Assembly (NCBI GenBank): GCA_963556195.1
Contig: OY744544.1
Coordinates: 45,348,484-45,412,483, forward strand
DNA: 64,000 bases
Direction: 5' to 3'
Source of the DNA: Sepiola atlantica
Taxonomy: Eukaryota > Mollusca > Cephalopoda > Sepiida > Sepiolidae
The notes under the pieces were generated by a model that was not told the origin of the DNA, did not search any database, and saw only the letters and a list, made by a program, of their open reading frames with translations. Positions 10,211 through 22,056 of this stretch are shown here, piece after piece. A program made the translations under genes and the position numbers. Each line of letters starts with the position of its first letter. Positions within the stretch are counted from its first letter, which is position 1.

Positions 10211-10920
10211 GGAGAAGAAAACGGTTAATTAGGTAGCAGAAATAATAAAAAAGAAACGTCCGGCAGTTTTTTTTACTAACTCTTGTGTGACGGTACGGAT
10301 ATATATATATATACACATACACAGGCACACTGAAAAACTACCAATATATTTTATATATAAATATTATTCATCGTTTGTAGGTATAAGTGTGCATTAGGAC
10401 AGGTAAATGCATCATACATTAATTATGTATAAGTCCTCCTTCTTAATTCATGATGCACATTAACAGTGTAAGTGATTGTTAGTCGTTGAAACCTGTTAGT
10501 GACATGAGTCATTCTATTATTCAGGAGAGCTCCCTACCTTTCCCTCCCCCCCTCTTCGTTCAGTTTAACATTCATGATTACCTTACCACCCCTTCCCCTC
10601 CCTTCTCCCACCAGATGTTTCCTTTGTGAAACACATCAATCCTTCAGCTGCGTCTCTTATGCGCAGCCTTATTTGCCGTGATCTACCGGTTCCTAGATTC
10701 ACAATTCCCGTAATAAAGCTTAATTCTTGAATGAGAGCTGAATGAATGAAGCGATATTCAGTCACCACACACATTTCATTTCCGGATTATTTTTTATGCA
10801 CCTTTTTCATCGAGTTTTTTTTCTTTCTCGCACATAAAACATCTATGTTTAAAGCAATCAAGATTATGTGTTTCACTAAACTGTAAAAGTGTATTCAATT
10901 ATTGCAGAGACAGTAAATGA
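10211..10920. other. unassigned stretch
   Basis: Short TA and pyrimidine-rich runs only. The minus-strand open frame at 10583-10774 has no recognisable pattern. Confidence 0.4.
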
Positions 10921-10921
10921 T

Positions 10922-11245
10922 TGATCTATCCAGCTATTTCACCTGAAACGCCAATCCTCATCAGGTTATCAAAGTTAAGCAACGTTGGGCCAGATCAGTA
11001 CGTAAATGGGGTTTAAATCAAATCAAAAATCTTATAGAATCGGTGCTTTATCCAGTTTTACGGCAGAAAACGTGATTTAGGTATAAACTATTTGGGAATT
11101 CCAGGAAGTGGTGTGCAGAGATAAGGTGATGCCGAGGGTCAACTTGATTGGATGCCCCAAAGACTCAAGTATAAATCCTAGTACTGAGAAATATTATGAG
11201 AAAGAAAGATAGTTTGAATATGATTGGATGCCATAAGTTTGGTAG
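10922..11245 (+). mobile_element. 5S rRNA-headed SINE
   Basis: Bases 10922-11012 match the 5' two thirds of metazoan 5S rRNA. The internal control region is clear: AAAGTTAAGCAACGTTGGGC, then a C box resembling AGTACTTGGATGGG. About 90 nt later the sequence joins a body (about 11105-11235) shared with the minus-strand repeats at 14372-14520 and 61870-62030, for example AAATCCTAGTACTGAGAAAT. The 5S 3' third is missing and the stems are mutated, so this is not a working 5S gene. SINEs with 5S heads (SINE3 class) are known. Confidence 0.75.
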
Positions 11246-11290
11246 TGGGCGTGGTTGTAAAGTCATTTTTTCTAATACCCTTTGGGGAAG

Positions 11291-11359
11291 CTATTATTTC
11301 AACCATATCTAGTGGTAGAGGAGAGACTCCTCTACCACTAGATATGGTTGAAATAATAG
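11291..11359. repeat. perfect palindrome, 32-bp arms
   Basis: The left arm 11291-11322 is the exact reverse complement of 11328-11359, with a 5-base spacer GAGAC. It lies about 50 bp after the 5S-headed SINE. Confidence 0.95.
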
Positions 11360-11944
11360 GATAGCATAGGCTTTCAAACTTTTGGTAGAGTCATTAGTCT
11401 TGGAGAAGGAAAATTCCGAAATTACACCAGTCCTTTTTCGACATTGCTTCAGATAGTCTTGGATGTGTGCTTAAGCAATGCCTGGTTCAAGGGAAATGTA
11501 GTCATTAATTGTCCAACCTTTGCTTCACTATAAACTCCTTATTGCAAAACCACCCTTTCCGAAAGTGTCCATTATCTTTCGAAACAGAAGAAAGTCAGTC
11601 ATAAAGTATCATTTGTGTTTATTATTATGCTAAATCCGATAAGATAACTTTATATGTTAGATGAATTAGTCAAAATATAGTATTCAATAAGAAGATGGCA
11701 TTAAAATTCTTCTAACTGGAATTACAATTATTCAGGTTGATATTCCTCTATAGAGGCGGTGGAACTTTATCTAATTAATCTCATTACTTTGGATGGCAAA
11801 AGCAATGCCTGCGAGGCACTTGTTAGTTTCTCTGCTACAGGCTAACCAAGGCAGACGGTGGAAATTGTAATTTCCTCTTTGCATAAATAAATAAGAGATC
11901 TGAGTAAGAGCATCTGTGTATGTTCTTAAAAAGATCTAGTTTAG
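11360..11944. other. unassigned stretch
   Basis: No recognisable feature beyond a short motif ATATGTTAGATGAATT that resembles the end of family A. Confidence 0.35.
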
Positions 11945-11969
11945 TGTGTGTGTATATATATATATATAC

Positions 11970-12006
<37 letters not shown>

Positions 12007-12040
12007 CATACATATATACACATACATACATATATACTAG
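11945..12040. repeat. (GT)/(TA)/(CATA) compound microsatellite
   Basis: TG, TA and imperfect ACATAC repeats in succession, followed by CTAGCTGGCTTTTCCAG. Confidence 0.9.
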
Positions 12041-12665
12041 CTGGCTTTTCCAGCTCACCATCGCTTCACAAAACTAAAATTTCAAGCAATAAACATTTAT
12101 AAATTTCTTGTAGGCGCCAGACAAAAACATTCGTTTTTATTCATATGAATAGATAAACATTAACATTTATTCATATTTTTGTTATTTTGATTCAAATTTC
12201 TTTCATTTGAATAAAACCGTAAAGCGATGGAAAGAAAGAAGAAAAACAATTCGCCTGAGTTCAAACACACGCAAATTGTGAGAGAGTGAGAAAACAAGAA
12301 ACCAGTCACCCTATGAAATCTTTTTTTTTTAGTCAGCGATGTTAATTTAATTTAAATTACCTCCCTTAAAAATTCACGGACAAATATTTTAAGAAAGGAT
12401 TTCGTAACTTTTTTTTTCTTAAATAACTTTAATTGATTACTGTTAATATCGACAAAACTATTGCATATATATAGGAAAAAATAGAACAATAAAATGCCAA
12501 ATGAATAACACCAAATATTAATTTATTATAAACGGTTTCAAAAATAGTTAGGCAATTTTGAGCCTTTCCTTTGTATTGTATGTACAGTATTTCAAAATGA
12601 CATGTATTATTGATTTAAGTAACAGTAAACTGTTTTGATGGAGTGATGGATGAAAATAAATTTCT
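12041..12665. other. AT-rich unassigned stretch
   Basis: No coding pattern. Homopolymer T runs near 12320 and 12410. Confidence 0.4.
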
Positions 12666-12666
12666 C

Positions 12667-12667
<1 letters not shown>

Positions 12668-12705
<38 letters not shown>
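12668..12705. repeat. (TA)n microsatellite
   Basis: Flanks the left side of a solo foldback arm. Confidence 0.95.
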
Positions 12706-12832
12706 TTATTCCTAAATATGATCTGAGGTAAGGATCGGATTCTAATTCTTCCTGATGAGATCTCAGTTTTTTACAGCAGTAGATCGATAACATCGACATG
12801 CCAGTGTCACAGATTTTGTGCATGTCCTTATG

Positions 12833-12836
<4 letters not shown>
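12706..12836. repeat. solo arm of the 774-1390 foldback family
   Basis: The sequence from ATATGATCTGAGGTAAGGAT through GACATGCCAGTGTCACAGAT matches the right arm at about 1255-1365 with scattered differences. It is bracketed by TA tracts on both sides and has no opposing arm. It shows that a single arm exists as an independent repeat inserted at TA sites. Confidence 0.8.

Positions 12837-12870
<34 letters not shown>
12837..12870. repeat. (TA)n microsatellite
   Basis: Flanks the right side of the solo arm. Confidence 0.95.
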
Positions 12871-12872
<2 letters not shown>

Positions 12873-12899
12873 AAATTGAAAAAGGAAAACCAAAATATA

Positions 12900-12960
12900 T
12901 TATTTATGTATCCTGAGGAAGTCTTATAATAAATACGAAACGTTGATAAATACATAAATT
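12900..12960 (+). ncRNA. hammerhead-like core, Penelope-type context
   Basis: CTGAGGA (12913-12919) and GAAAC (12937-12941) bracket a weak stem II (GTCTTAT...AAATAC). A ten-base stem I is possible between ATTTATGTAT (12902-12911) and ATACATAAAT (12950-12959). A related minus-strand copy near 25230-25290 has a better stem II but a mutated GAAA. Probably a decayed Penelope-like terminal ribozyme. Confidence 0.5.
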
Positions 12961-12969
12961 TTTTACCTT

Positions 12970-13030
12970 CACCGATTCAAACGTTATTTTATATGACTAT
13001 GAATATTAGTGCGAACACTGGCGAAGGATA
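12970..13030 (-). repeat. family D fragment (inverted relative to 10085)
   Basis: Reverse complement of the sequence near 10087-10130, including ATATTAGTGCGAACACTGGC. Confidence 0.6.
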
Positions 13031-13645
13031 CTTTTTTATTTTCGTCATTTTTAACGAGGAATGTACACTCGTTTAGTATTAGAATAGATAGTAAAAACAT
13101 AATATTTACTGATATATGTACATATATATTTACAGATAGATTTACTGATATGAGATCCAAGTTTATTCGTTAGCAAAGATTTACATTTTGGTAACTTATT
13201 GTTTCCCTACGAGAATCAGACTCAAGCAAGATTTAGGAGGTCTTATGTTATTAGGGCCCTTATTGTTATGACATGTCATAAGAGTAGGAATGGGTGGGGT
13301 GTGGGTGAGATGAGAGTGGTAACTATTGTTATGGGTAAAAGACAGGGAGACAGAGAGAGGCTGTAGAGACAAGAGCAGTCAATCTGTCATTGTTAAGGAT
13401 TTGGCCTGAAGTAGCATCCTTTTCCTCTCCCTCTTCATTTCAATGTTGAGGGCATCAAGTACAGTTACAGCAACCCACCCTTACCCCTCCACACACTATC
13501 AAATACACGGCCGAGCAAACACACCCGTGGTAGCGCTGAGTGGTTTGGTTACCATCGAGGCAGGTACCTTGACAAACTACACTATATAGGCTGAAGAAGA
13601 AATTGATATTTCCCATATGATTTCTATGTTGGATATCTCTGTCCT
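13031..13645. other. unassigned stretch
   Basis: Nothing recognisable. The minus-strand open frame at 13455-13682 overlaps a SINE tail and shows no protein family. Confidence 0.35.
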
Positions 13646-13852
13646 TATTTACTTGCCTCCCCACGAGGGCAGAGTTAGACACAAAGTCTGCTTTTAATGC
13701 GAGGCAAAATCCAGCTCCCTCAAAATGGGCACTTTGGATTGGAACAAAAATAATAAAAAATTGCCTCAGTCTAGAAGGAGTTCTCCTTTACTGACCGAGG
13801 ACAGAAAAGATGAAGTGTACTATCAAAACATATACTATACTTTACTCCTAGA
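13646..13852 (-). mobile_element. short-form U2-headed SINE
   Basis: The tail TTGCCTCCCCACGAGGGCAG (13654-13673) and GAGTTAGACACAAAG follow the pattern of the sibling copies. The right end (13826-13852) is a degenerate U2 5' region, minus strand, reading through AGTATA and CTAGGAGTAAAG. The plus-strand open frames across it are chance. Confidence 0.7.
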
Positions 13853-13942
13853 CATCTGTCATTTATCCCCAAACAGTTTTATTTTATACCTTGTCAAACT
13901 AAACAGTTATTTTTTTCCGGGTTATTTTTTGTATGCTGAATT

Positions 13943-14126
13943 CAGTAAAAGTTTTTATGCTTCAACTTCTTAATATTTTCAAATATTTCAGTAAAAGTTT
14001 TTATGCTTCAACTTCTTAATATTTTCAAATATTTCAGTAAAAGTTTTTATGCTTCAACTTCTTAATATTTTCAAATATTTCAGTAAAAGTTTTTATGCTT
14101 CAACTTCTTAATATTTTCAAATATTT
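13943..14126. repeat. 46-bp tandem repeat, 4 copies
   Basis: The unit starts CAGTAAAAGTTTTTATGCTT and ends TTTTCAAATATTT. The four copies are essentially identical, so expansion is recent. Confidence 0.97.
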
Positions 14127-14371
14127 ACAAGATTTTACTTTTTGTTTGTAGATTAATTTGTTTTATATTTTTGTAAATAAATAGTCTGTATATTCTAAAT
14201 AAAATAGTCTGTATATTCTATATATATTCTATTTAACCCATAGGTGCGACCCAGACAGGTATCACCACACGGGGTCAGAATGGACCTGGGAGCAATAGCA
14301 ACTCAAAACTCACCAAAGCTCTGAAGTTTGGCCCTCACCATCAGATGCAGTTTTGTGTCTAGTGGCGTGCG

Positions 14372-14525
14372 GGAGGGGGGGGGGGTCCAATCATATTCAA
14401 ACTATCTCCCTTTCACAGTACTAGGAATTATACTCGAGTCTTTGGGGTATACAATCAAGGAGTTGGTCCCGGGCATCACCAGATTTCTGCACATCATCCT
14501 CAGAATGGTAGGGAGTACTGAAAGT
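14372..14525 (-). mobile_element. SINE body shared with the 5S-headed copy
   Basis: The minus strand contains TGATGCCCGGGACCAACTCC and CCTAGTACTGTGAAAGG, matching 11120-11230 and the minus strand of 61870-62030. A run of G precedes it at 14379-14391. The head is not clear: no U2 or 5S sequence is obvious on the right side. The open frames at 14328-14549 and 14402-14755 are shadows of it. Confidence 0.65.
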
Positions 14526-14529
14526 TCAA

Positions 14530-17185
14530 GTGATAGGTTTTGGAAATAAAGTAGGCAGAGTAAAAAACAAAAAACAAAGGGAAAATGACTGGAAAAGATG
14601 GATTTAGGGACGAACACGTTACCCAAGGATTGTCCGAGACATTTTAGTATCGTTCCCACCAGGACTATTCCTTCCGGAAAACCCATGAAACAACTCACTG
14701 TTCTTTTATAGTTACTGTTGATATGCAGTAACAAGTGGCAGATCATCACAGTCAAGTTTTTCTATCTATTTATATAAATACAATTATGAGAGAAATTCCT
14801 GTGTGTTTTTTTTTTCTCGTGTCAACGTAACTTCAATAATTATACATTGAATTATTATTTTTGATTTACTTTTAATAATTATTGAAATAAAAAATGCAAT
14901 AGCATAACATGAAACGAAATTAAAAAAATCCTATTAAAAAATAATTTTATTATCGAAATCAAATCAACCAGAATGCATTTCGGTTTGTTTGTAAACAAGT
15001 TGTCCACTTTAATATTTTATCAATAATTGATAAAAAGAATGCATTACTTTGTGACCCTTCGAAATTTGAAAGCATTTAAACTGTTAAAGTCATGTCTTGC
15101 TTTGAAATTCTTAGCAAATCGTGTATTAAAAAATTGAAAATTTTGGTTAGTTTTTTACATGTTTTATACATTAATTAATTATAGTTTTATAACAATTTAC
15201 TTCAATTAATAATTCAATGAATAAACGATACTGTAATAATTAAATTTAAGTTTCAAAATCCTATTTAAAAAAAATAGTTTAATAAAAAACAAATGACAAA
15301 TGATTTTAAAAAAATAGTGAAATTGACGTTGCAGGACCCAATCTTCCCAAACAAATATGTGGCCACAAATAACTTTCCACAGTTTGCCGGAATTTTATGC
15401 AACTGGAATTTTTTCTTCATAAAATATAAATTTGTTTATTTTTGGCAAAACTGTGCTGATGGTTATGGTTTTTATTTCAAATAATTTAAGATAAACAATT
15501 ACATTTGTTTTACATAAATATTAGCTTACTTATTTCTTAGAATTACTTATATATCATAATAGTACATGAAAATCTTTCTTTAACATCAACTAATTACATT
15601 GTCGTTTTAATGTAATGATCTAAGCTGCAGTCGTCAGCTTCATTGTCATTCAACATATGTACTCTTTATTCCATGGTAAGCTTAATTTATTTTTATTTTG
15701 ATTTTGATTTCCCTCATTTATTACAACTTGGTTTTTATTATTTCTTCCTTTAAAACGTACACAGTACTATTTAGATTTTATATTACTTTTAACTTGTAAA
15801 ATCTATTTGAAACAATACAGTGCAGAAACTAAGTGAAAGTGACTATTCACTTATCAAAAACAATAGATTTAACATATTTCATATAAAGACAGTTAGCATT
15901 GCCTACTATGTTATTTATCTTATCTTAGACGATCTTTTAGAGACATATTTTTTTGTTACATATTTCATTTAACGAATTGATTTCAAATCAAAACATTCCA
16001 CAGAGATACAGGTGCCAGGGATATACATCTGTTTTCTTATGTCAGCTGTGACTTTTTACACAAAAATAGAGTATGATTTACATTTATTTGATTAAAAAAT
16101 ATAATATTAGAGATTATTATGCTTTTTCCTAAATCCTATTTACAAAATACATACTCATCCAACCAATATGTCTCTATCCTGGCGAGGCTGGGGTGGTTTT
16201 AAAATATTTTAAAAAATCACGAAAGTAGTTAGCACAGACAATTTTTCCCAATTTCACAATGTATAACACACACCAGTTAGCAGAGAAAGTTTTACTTTAT
16301 TTTCTTTTTAACTTGATAATTGATAATTACAGAAATTATAAAATAAAAATAGTTGTATGGGTTTTAGGGTTGGGAAAAGGAATTTGTTTAATTACTCACT
16401 TTTTCCTGGCAACACCATGGCAGGTCAGTTTGTATTTAATAATACCAATAACACTTTATTCTGTTTCGCTTATTATTGCCTTCTTTGAGTCTGGTGATTA
16501 TTGTTACATATTGATATTGCATTTAATTAGATTTCACAGTGTTGTATAAGCATCTCTGCTTCCGTTTGTAGATGTGATTAGTGACCAGCTCACTTGATGA
16601 TGACGAGGTGTCCATTTTGAATGAGATTTTAATTGAATTAGTATGCAAACCGGAAACAGCACAGCAGCAACATGTACATACAAGATCTTCCCCCGTCCCT
16701 CGGCATAGAAGAAATTATATGTCCGCCATATTGTGCCCTTTCAGGACAAACTTTCTTTAGTTTGACTCTTCTATCATAAATCAGCTAGTCCCCTGGGGGA
16801 CACATAACTAAAATGCCTTGGACACCCATAGGCAAGGTGTTCGCCCCTACCAATCTATCCATTTCTACCGTTTTTACCTTCTGTCTACCATATAAACTAC
16901 ACAAATTGTCATTCTCTCTATCTCTTTCTCTCTAAATCGTTCTGAGTATGATACAAAACTGGTGCTGAGGCCCCAATTTCGAAACTTTGACAAGTGTGAA
17001 GTGATCTCTTAGTTGCAATTACTCCCAATTCCACCTTGACCTGGATTGGTAGTACCTATCAGGGTCTTACCTATAGGCTAGATAGAATTTATCATTTATA
17101 GACTATTTACAAAATATACACACACAAAACAAATTAATCTACAAACCATTTATATACAAAACATATTTATAGCAAGTGGGAGACC
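14530..17185. other. long AT-rich stretch without recognised features
   Basis: No repeat structure, conserved protein motif or RNA gene was recognised. Open frames at 15293-15484 and 16259-16549 look random (biased to AT-rich codons, no domain pattern). Exons of a host gene cannot be excluded by eye. Confidence 0.4.
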
Positions 17186-17187
17186 AG

Positions 17188-17292
17188 CATTCACTTGCAT
17201 GTAACATCTACGCACTACGGACATTTATGCCGTTGTAAACCCTCACTTGTTACTCGAGGTCGTAGTGCCATGTTATATGTGAGTGAATGCTC
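17188..17292. repeat. imperfect inverted repeat
   Basis: AGCATTCACTTGCATGTAAC near 17189 and its reverse-complementary counterpart ending AGTGAATGCT near 17291 form arms of about 33 bp with a few mismatches. Confidence 0.7.
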
Positions 17293-17689
17293 GGCTTCCA
17301 TTAGTTCAGTCTTTCTGAGGATGCACAGGAATTACATGGCTATACTTCGATGCAGTCGTGGTGTGCATCTTACCAACCAAGTTCTGACTCCCTGCTTTTG
17401 AGGCTGCCTAGACTGGAGTCAGCTCTGCATTGCAACAGTCTATAGTGGCATGGATATGTTGAACAAAGCTCTGGTTGGATAGATGGATGTACACACAAGG
17501 AATATTTAGAGATGTTAAAAACCTAAAACATAAAAACTTTTACCAAAATGACTGGATTCGGCATTAAATGATCTGAAAACGGTTTTTGCTCCATAAAACA
17601 GAACAACCAAACCATAAATCAGTTTCACTTTGCAGCCTGATAATATCATCACTCATCCATCCAACCTTTGTCTTTGTTGCGCATCAACA

Positions 17690-18390
17690 CATCGACGGTT
17701 CTCTCTTTCTTGGTCTCTTGAGAGAACTGGAGACTGCTGTCTCTGAATGACATTGTATTGGAGGATGCGGAGTCATTTGTGTACTTTAGGTCCATAATTA
17801 TTCTATCCGAGCAGGGTGCAGCGGAGGTCGATCATAGAGTTGGGGCTAGATCGGCTTTTGCATGCCTCAAGCAGTCCTTATGGGGGCATAGGGAGATTTC
17901 AATATCAACAAAGAGGCATATTTACCAATCTGTCGTCTGGTCGATCATCCTCTATGGCTGCGAGACATGGCCAATTACGATCGTTGATCAGCAGAAGCTG
18001 GAAGTTTTTGACAATGACTGCTTCCACCGCATCTTGCATTGCTGGCAAACTGACTGTGTTCCAACTGCTGTTCTCTGCTAACACCTCAATTTTAAATTTC
18101 TGCCATCTATCCTGTTTCAACAACGTCTTTGATTGTTTGAGCATGCAGCTCGTCGCCCGGAGGGAGAGCTAATTTGCAATGTAATCCTCCTTACTTCTCT
18201 GCCTGTTTGGCGCAAGCGTGTCTGTGGACAATTGAGAACCTGAACAACAGCCATCAAGAAGGACTTAGCGGAGTTCTCAGGTCTACAGGTGGTCAGTCAT
18301 GGGTCGCTATAATTTGGGATGTAGTGCAAGGCAGAAGCCGGCTCAACCTGATCAGGGTTAATGCCATTATAACAACACCATCCACGTTTT
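17690..18390 (+). pseudogene. LINE reverse transcriptase C-terminal fragment
   Basis: The plus strand encodes LEDAESFVYF, KRHIYQSVVWSIILYGCETW and KLEVFDNDCFHRIL (17758-18050). These are the post-catalytic regions of RTE/BovB- and jockey-type elements, in which a LYG.ETW motif is common. Further matches continue in other frames to about 18390 (VARRE, KKDLAEFSGLQ, DVVQGRSRLNL). Multiple frame changes and stops show it is dead. The catalytic Y/FADD core is absent. Confidence 0.8.
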
Positions 18391-18483
18391 CAATATCTAT
18401 TGGCAGGGCTTATATTATCACTTTCTGAAATAACTCATCCAGAAAAGCCTCTACTCCTTTAAAATCACACTTTCTTTTTTAAT

Positions 18484-18860
18484 TACTTGTTTTTTTTTAC
18501 AAATGAGTCACCATATATCAAGGCCAAAAGCCAATCAAGAAACAGTTGAATGATGATGAATATTATGAGAGGATTGAAAATGAATGGAATGAATAAAACT
18601 TTATTACTTATGAGGAGGTTTATGACAAGTATTTGTTGACATTGGATTTGAAGATGACCATGTTGTAGTCTGTAGGAAAGCAATCTTGTGCTAATATTTT
18701 CTATATATGGAATGTTCTTGGAAAGAAACTCTGTTCATGGAAATTTCATTTGATGTTAGGCATGCGGAGGAGGAAAGAAAAGTTGTTTGCAGTTGTGATA
18801 GTAAGACGAGTTTTTGCTGTGAATGTCTTCAAAAGAGGAAGCAGAGATTGGAGCTAAGTC
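18484..18860 (+). repeat. dispersed repeat, family E, copy 1
   Basis: ATGAGTCACCATATATCAAG, GACAAGTATTTGTTGACATT and GATGACCATGTTGTAGTCTG are shared with 24066-24285 (plus) and 28690-29045 (minus). The 3' part holds a 61-codon open frame (18707-18892) starting MECSWKETLFMEISFD with a counterpart in the 28 kb copy. The class is unknown. Confidence 0.65.
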
Positions 18861-19590
18861 GAGCACATTCCATGGAAATAACGATAGAGTAGAGAAAGAC
18901 TAGCAACGTCTTTTCTGTGAGAGAGGGACAGACAAGATCTTTACCCACTTGATTGTGAAGTGCTCTGGCAAATACCGCTCCAGATGTGGCAGCAGTCCCC
19001 CATCTTCGGGCGTATCTGACGTTTATATAGGTAAAGTATGTCCTCTGGAGGAGTCAGGTAAGGCAATTGCAGAAAGAGAATCCTAATATCAATGCTAGTA
19101 CTTTGCCAGTTCCATAGCAACTGCCATTTTCAATATATGCCACAAAACACGTCATTATAATTTCATATTTTTTAACTTCCTTTGTATTTTTTCAGTCTTT
19201 TCAGGTATGGTAAGCTGATCAGCATATATCATATGACGGCCAATGTTTGAGATAGATTTTCTAGTTCATCCCAACACATGTCAGTAAGCAGTGATCTCCC
19301 AGAGAGTTCCGCCCAATTTTTGCTGTTACAATTACAAAAAATTATGTGAAAACAAAACCCCTGCCAACCTACTGAGTTTTCACTGTTGTTTTCAGTTAGT
19401 TGAATTGGCAATCGTACAAATCCACTATTTTCCTTCTTCTGACGAGAGGGGGGCTTACAGTAAAAGTCTCTTACCACCAGATAATTTGGGAACATCTAAC
19501 CTTGCATATCATATAAGCAGTCGTCCTGCTGACTCTTTTTGTAAAGTATCTAAATTCTGTTCCCTTTATCTATCTAGATATCTTTATCTA
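18861..19590. other. unassigned stretch
   Basis: No recognisable feature; overlapping open frames on both strands at 19229-19593 lack any family pattern. Confidence 0.35.
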
Positions 19591-19599
19591 TAAAAAGAT

Positions 19600-20150
19600 A
19601 GATATGTTTCTATGTTTATATATTTCTATGTACAGGATTCACTCTTGAGCTAATAAACTGATCATTATGAATTTTAGAACAAAGCTGCTAGACGTAAAAG
19701 ACTGTAATGTGGGGCATATTTAGTTTCATTTAGTTTTCTGTAAAGGGGTAAAATTCAGATACATCCGATTTTTGTATTATTTTAATAGGTATTAGGCATC
19801 AACTAATATTTCCCAAATTTCAGTTTCTTTGGAGTATTTAAAGTGTTTAGGGGGCATAATATGGGCACAACCTCCCATTTGAAAATTCAAATATTTCAGA
19901 TTTGCATTAAATTTGATCCATAGTCATTAGACACCAATTCAGCAAGACTTCCTGAATTTCTTCTTAAGATCTTTGAAACTTAAATTTAAGACATTTTCTA
20001 GAATCAAAATCATGTAATGAATTTTGATCAAAATTGGAATAAGTTTTATTAGCATTATATGTTGATTTTAATCTTTGTAAGGGGGACATAAACGTGGTGC
20101 AAAACTGTTCTGTTCGAGGAATTCATTTTACCTGTTCTGGGACGGGTATT
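19600..20150. repeat. dispersed repeat, family B, copy 2
   Basis: Shares TACAGGATTCACTCTTGAGC at the left and CTGGGACGGGTATTCT at the right with 3560-3835, but is about 275 bp longer in the middle. It ends at a TA-rich tandem. Confidence 0.6.
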
Positions 20151-20151
20151 C

Positions 20152-20297
20152 TACTAATATATATATGGAATACTAATATATATATATGGAATACTAATAT
20201 ATATATGGAATACTAATATATATATGGAATACTAATATATATATGGAATACTAATATATATATATATGGAATACTAATATATATATGGAATACTGAA
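20152..20297. repeat. TA-rich ~19-bp tandem repeat, ~7 copies
   Basis: The unit is TGGAATACTAATATATATA with variable TA length; it starts at the right terminus of family B. Confidence 0.9.
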
Positions 20298-20499
20298 ATT
20301 GCCTGGGTTCATACTTTCCCTGTACAGCACAGATTCAAGTCAGATAGCAATTTATGAATCACTATGAAAGCATTTCAGTACTAAAGATAGGTGACCCCGT
20401 GTTTGCCAGTTCAATTTACAACATAAACGCTAGAAACTATCAGTTTATTCTTTTTACACTGATTACATTTTCAAAAGTTAAATATTTTTCAGACAAAAA

Positions 20500-20660
20500 T
20501 ACAGTTTTAGAATTTTTGAGATAAGGATTGATAATATGGATTATTCAGACAACTATACTCATCTTAGTCATTATATTCACAACGTTTTGGTCGATGTAAC
20601 GTCCGACCTTCTTCAGTTGCACCTTTTCACACTTGGGGATCTTTAGGAATAATCCCAAAA
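20500..20660 (-). repeat. family C, copy 2, with hammerhead-like core
   Basis: On the minus strand CTGAAGA (20616-20610) is followed by GGTCG (20608-20604 complement) and CGACC flanking a loop. The next four bases are AAAA where GAAA is expected. The flanks match 32830-32945. The mutated core probably abolishes cleavage. Confidence 0.5.
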
Positions 20661-20811
20661 TATACTGGTTCAAGTGAATACATTCTTAATTAATCATCTC
20701 TTTTATATCAGAAATAATTGCAGATTTGTCTATAAATAATTAAAAAGATGGTTAATATTCAGATTATTATTATTTATATAATAAAATTATATTTTATATG
20801 ATTGCAGTGAG

Positions 20812-20816
<5 letters not shown>

Positions 20817-20889
<73 letters not shown>
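20817..20889. repeat. (TA)n microsatellite
   Basis: Two TA runs with one AA interruption. Confidence 0.95.
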
Positions 20890-20891
<2 letters not shown>

Positions 20892-21039
20892 CATTGGAAA
20901 ATATATTATATTTTTTATATAATAAAATTATACTAAAGCTGAGGGAATCAATGTTTGTTTCCTAAAGGCCATTTTCCAATATGATTCTTAATTGCTTTAT
21001 TCTGCGATCTAAATAACTACATAAATGTTAAATAAACTG

Positions 21040-21260
21040 GAGCAAAGTACATTATTATAGTGCCAATAACATGGTACAACAATAACAAATGAAAATTGGT
21101 AAGTCAGAATCAAAGTTTGATATATCAGATTAAATGCTATTTAGATCCAACTTTTAAAATCTTACAAAATAACTCTATATGTTAGATAATGGTAATATAG
21201 AAGTAAAGAGATGTATTATTTTTAGTTATACAAGAAGAATATCTAAACGGATATGACGTC
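21040..21260 (-). repeat. dispersed repeat, family A, copy 2
   Basis: Shares AACAAATGAAAATTGGTAAG and the CTTTTAAAATCTTACAAAAT end with copies near 2400, 39361 and 50650. Confidence 0.6.
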
Positions 21261-21486
21261 ACAGTTTATGGGTTTTTGAATGGAATCAAAATGGAATAAA
21301 TAGTTGTTATTGTTGTGACCCAACAAGTCATGGGTACGTCTAGTATAGGATAGATTTATAAATGGATTTTATTTTTCTATAGATAAACTCATCGTCATCA
21401 CGTTCGGTTTAACATGTTTACGTGCTGCCATGTGTTGAACGACTTTTACAAATTGACTTCCAAACCATCTATCTCTGACCAGGGCT

Positions 21487-21730
21487 TTATTTATCCTCTC
21501 TTTCTCTCAAATCCATCCTTATCACTTCCTCCCATATTTTCCTTGACCTTCCCCTGACAACTGGCCCTGCTACATCAACTACTCTACATCTACTAACACA
21601 AGAACTCTCATCTATTCTTTCAATGTGACCAAACCAACAAGGTCTCCTGTTCTGTGCACATCTCCCTATACTGTCCAGATTTAATCTTTCTATGAGGTTA
21701 TTAGATCTAACCATGTTTTAAGTGTCACAT
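21487..21730 (-). pseudogene. LINE C-terminal fragment
   Basis: The minus strand encodes LNLDSIGRCAQNRRPCWFGH, then IERIDESS, then RGRSRKIWEEV. This matches the fragments at 7036 and 31801. Only about 75 codons of the post-catalytic region remain. Confidence 0.8.
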
Positions 21731-21904
21731 TACACATTGACTATAACTACTAATCGGATATAATTGCGGTTTTTGCTCTGCAGAATTAAAGACTTCACCA
21801 GAGTTAAACAGATTCATTTTAGCCAACATCTAAAGCCAAAGAAATTACTTTACAACAATAATCAAATCATTCTTTTAATTGTAATCCGTGTTAAAACGAG
21901 GTTA

Positions 21905-22056
21905 AGCTTACGATAATAATAATCCAATAATTAACCAATGTCATAAATAACTTACGATAATAATAATAATAATCCAATAATTAACCAATGTCATAAATAA
22001 CTTACGATAATAATAATAATAATAATGCAATGATTAACCAATGTCATAAATAACAT
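21905..22056. repeat. ~46-52-bp tandem repeat with inner (ATA)n, 3 copies
   Basis: Each unit has CTTACGATAATAATAAT of growing length, then CCAATAATTAACCAATGTCA. The inner trinucleotide run lengthens from unit to unit. Confidence 0.9.

Noticed and set aside
10922..11012. Functional 5S rRNA gene
   Set aside because: The 3' third is missing, helices are mutated, and the sequence continues into a SINE body.
16259..16549. 96-codon frame with hydrophobic stretches as a membrane protein
   Set aside because: AT-rich codons produce hydrophobic residues by chance; no family pattern or homologous copy in the window.
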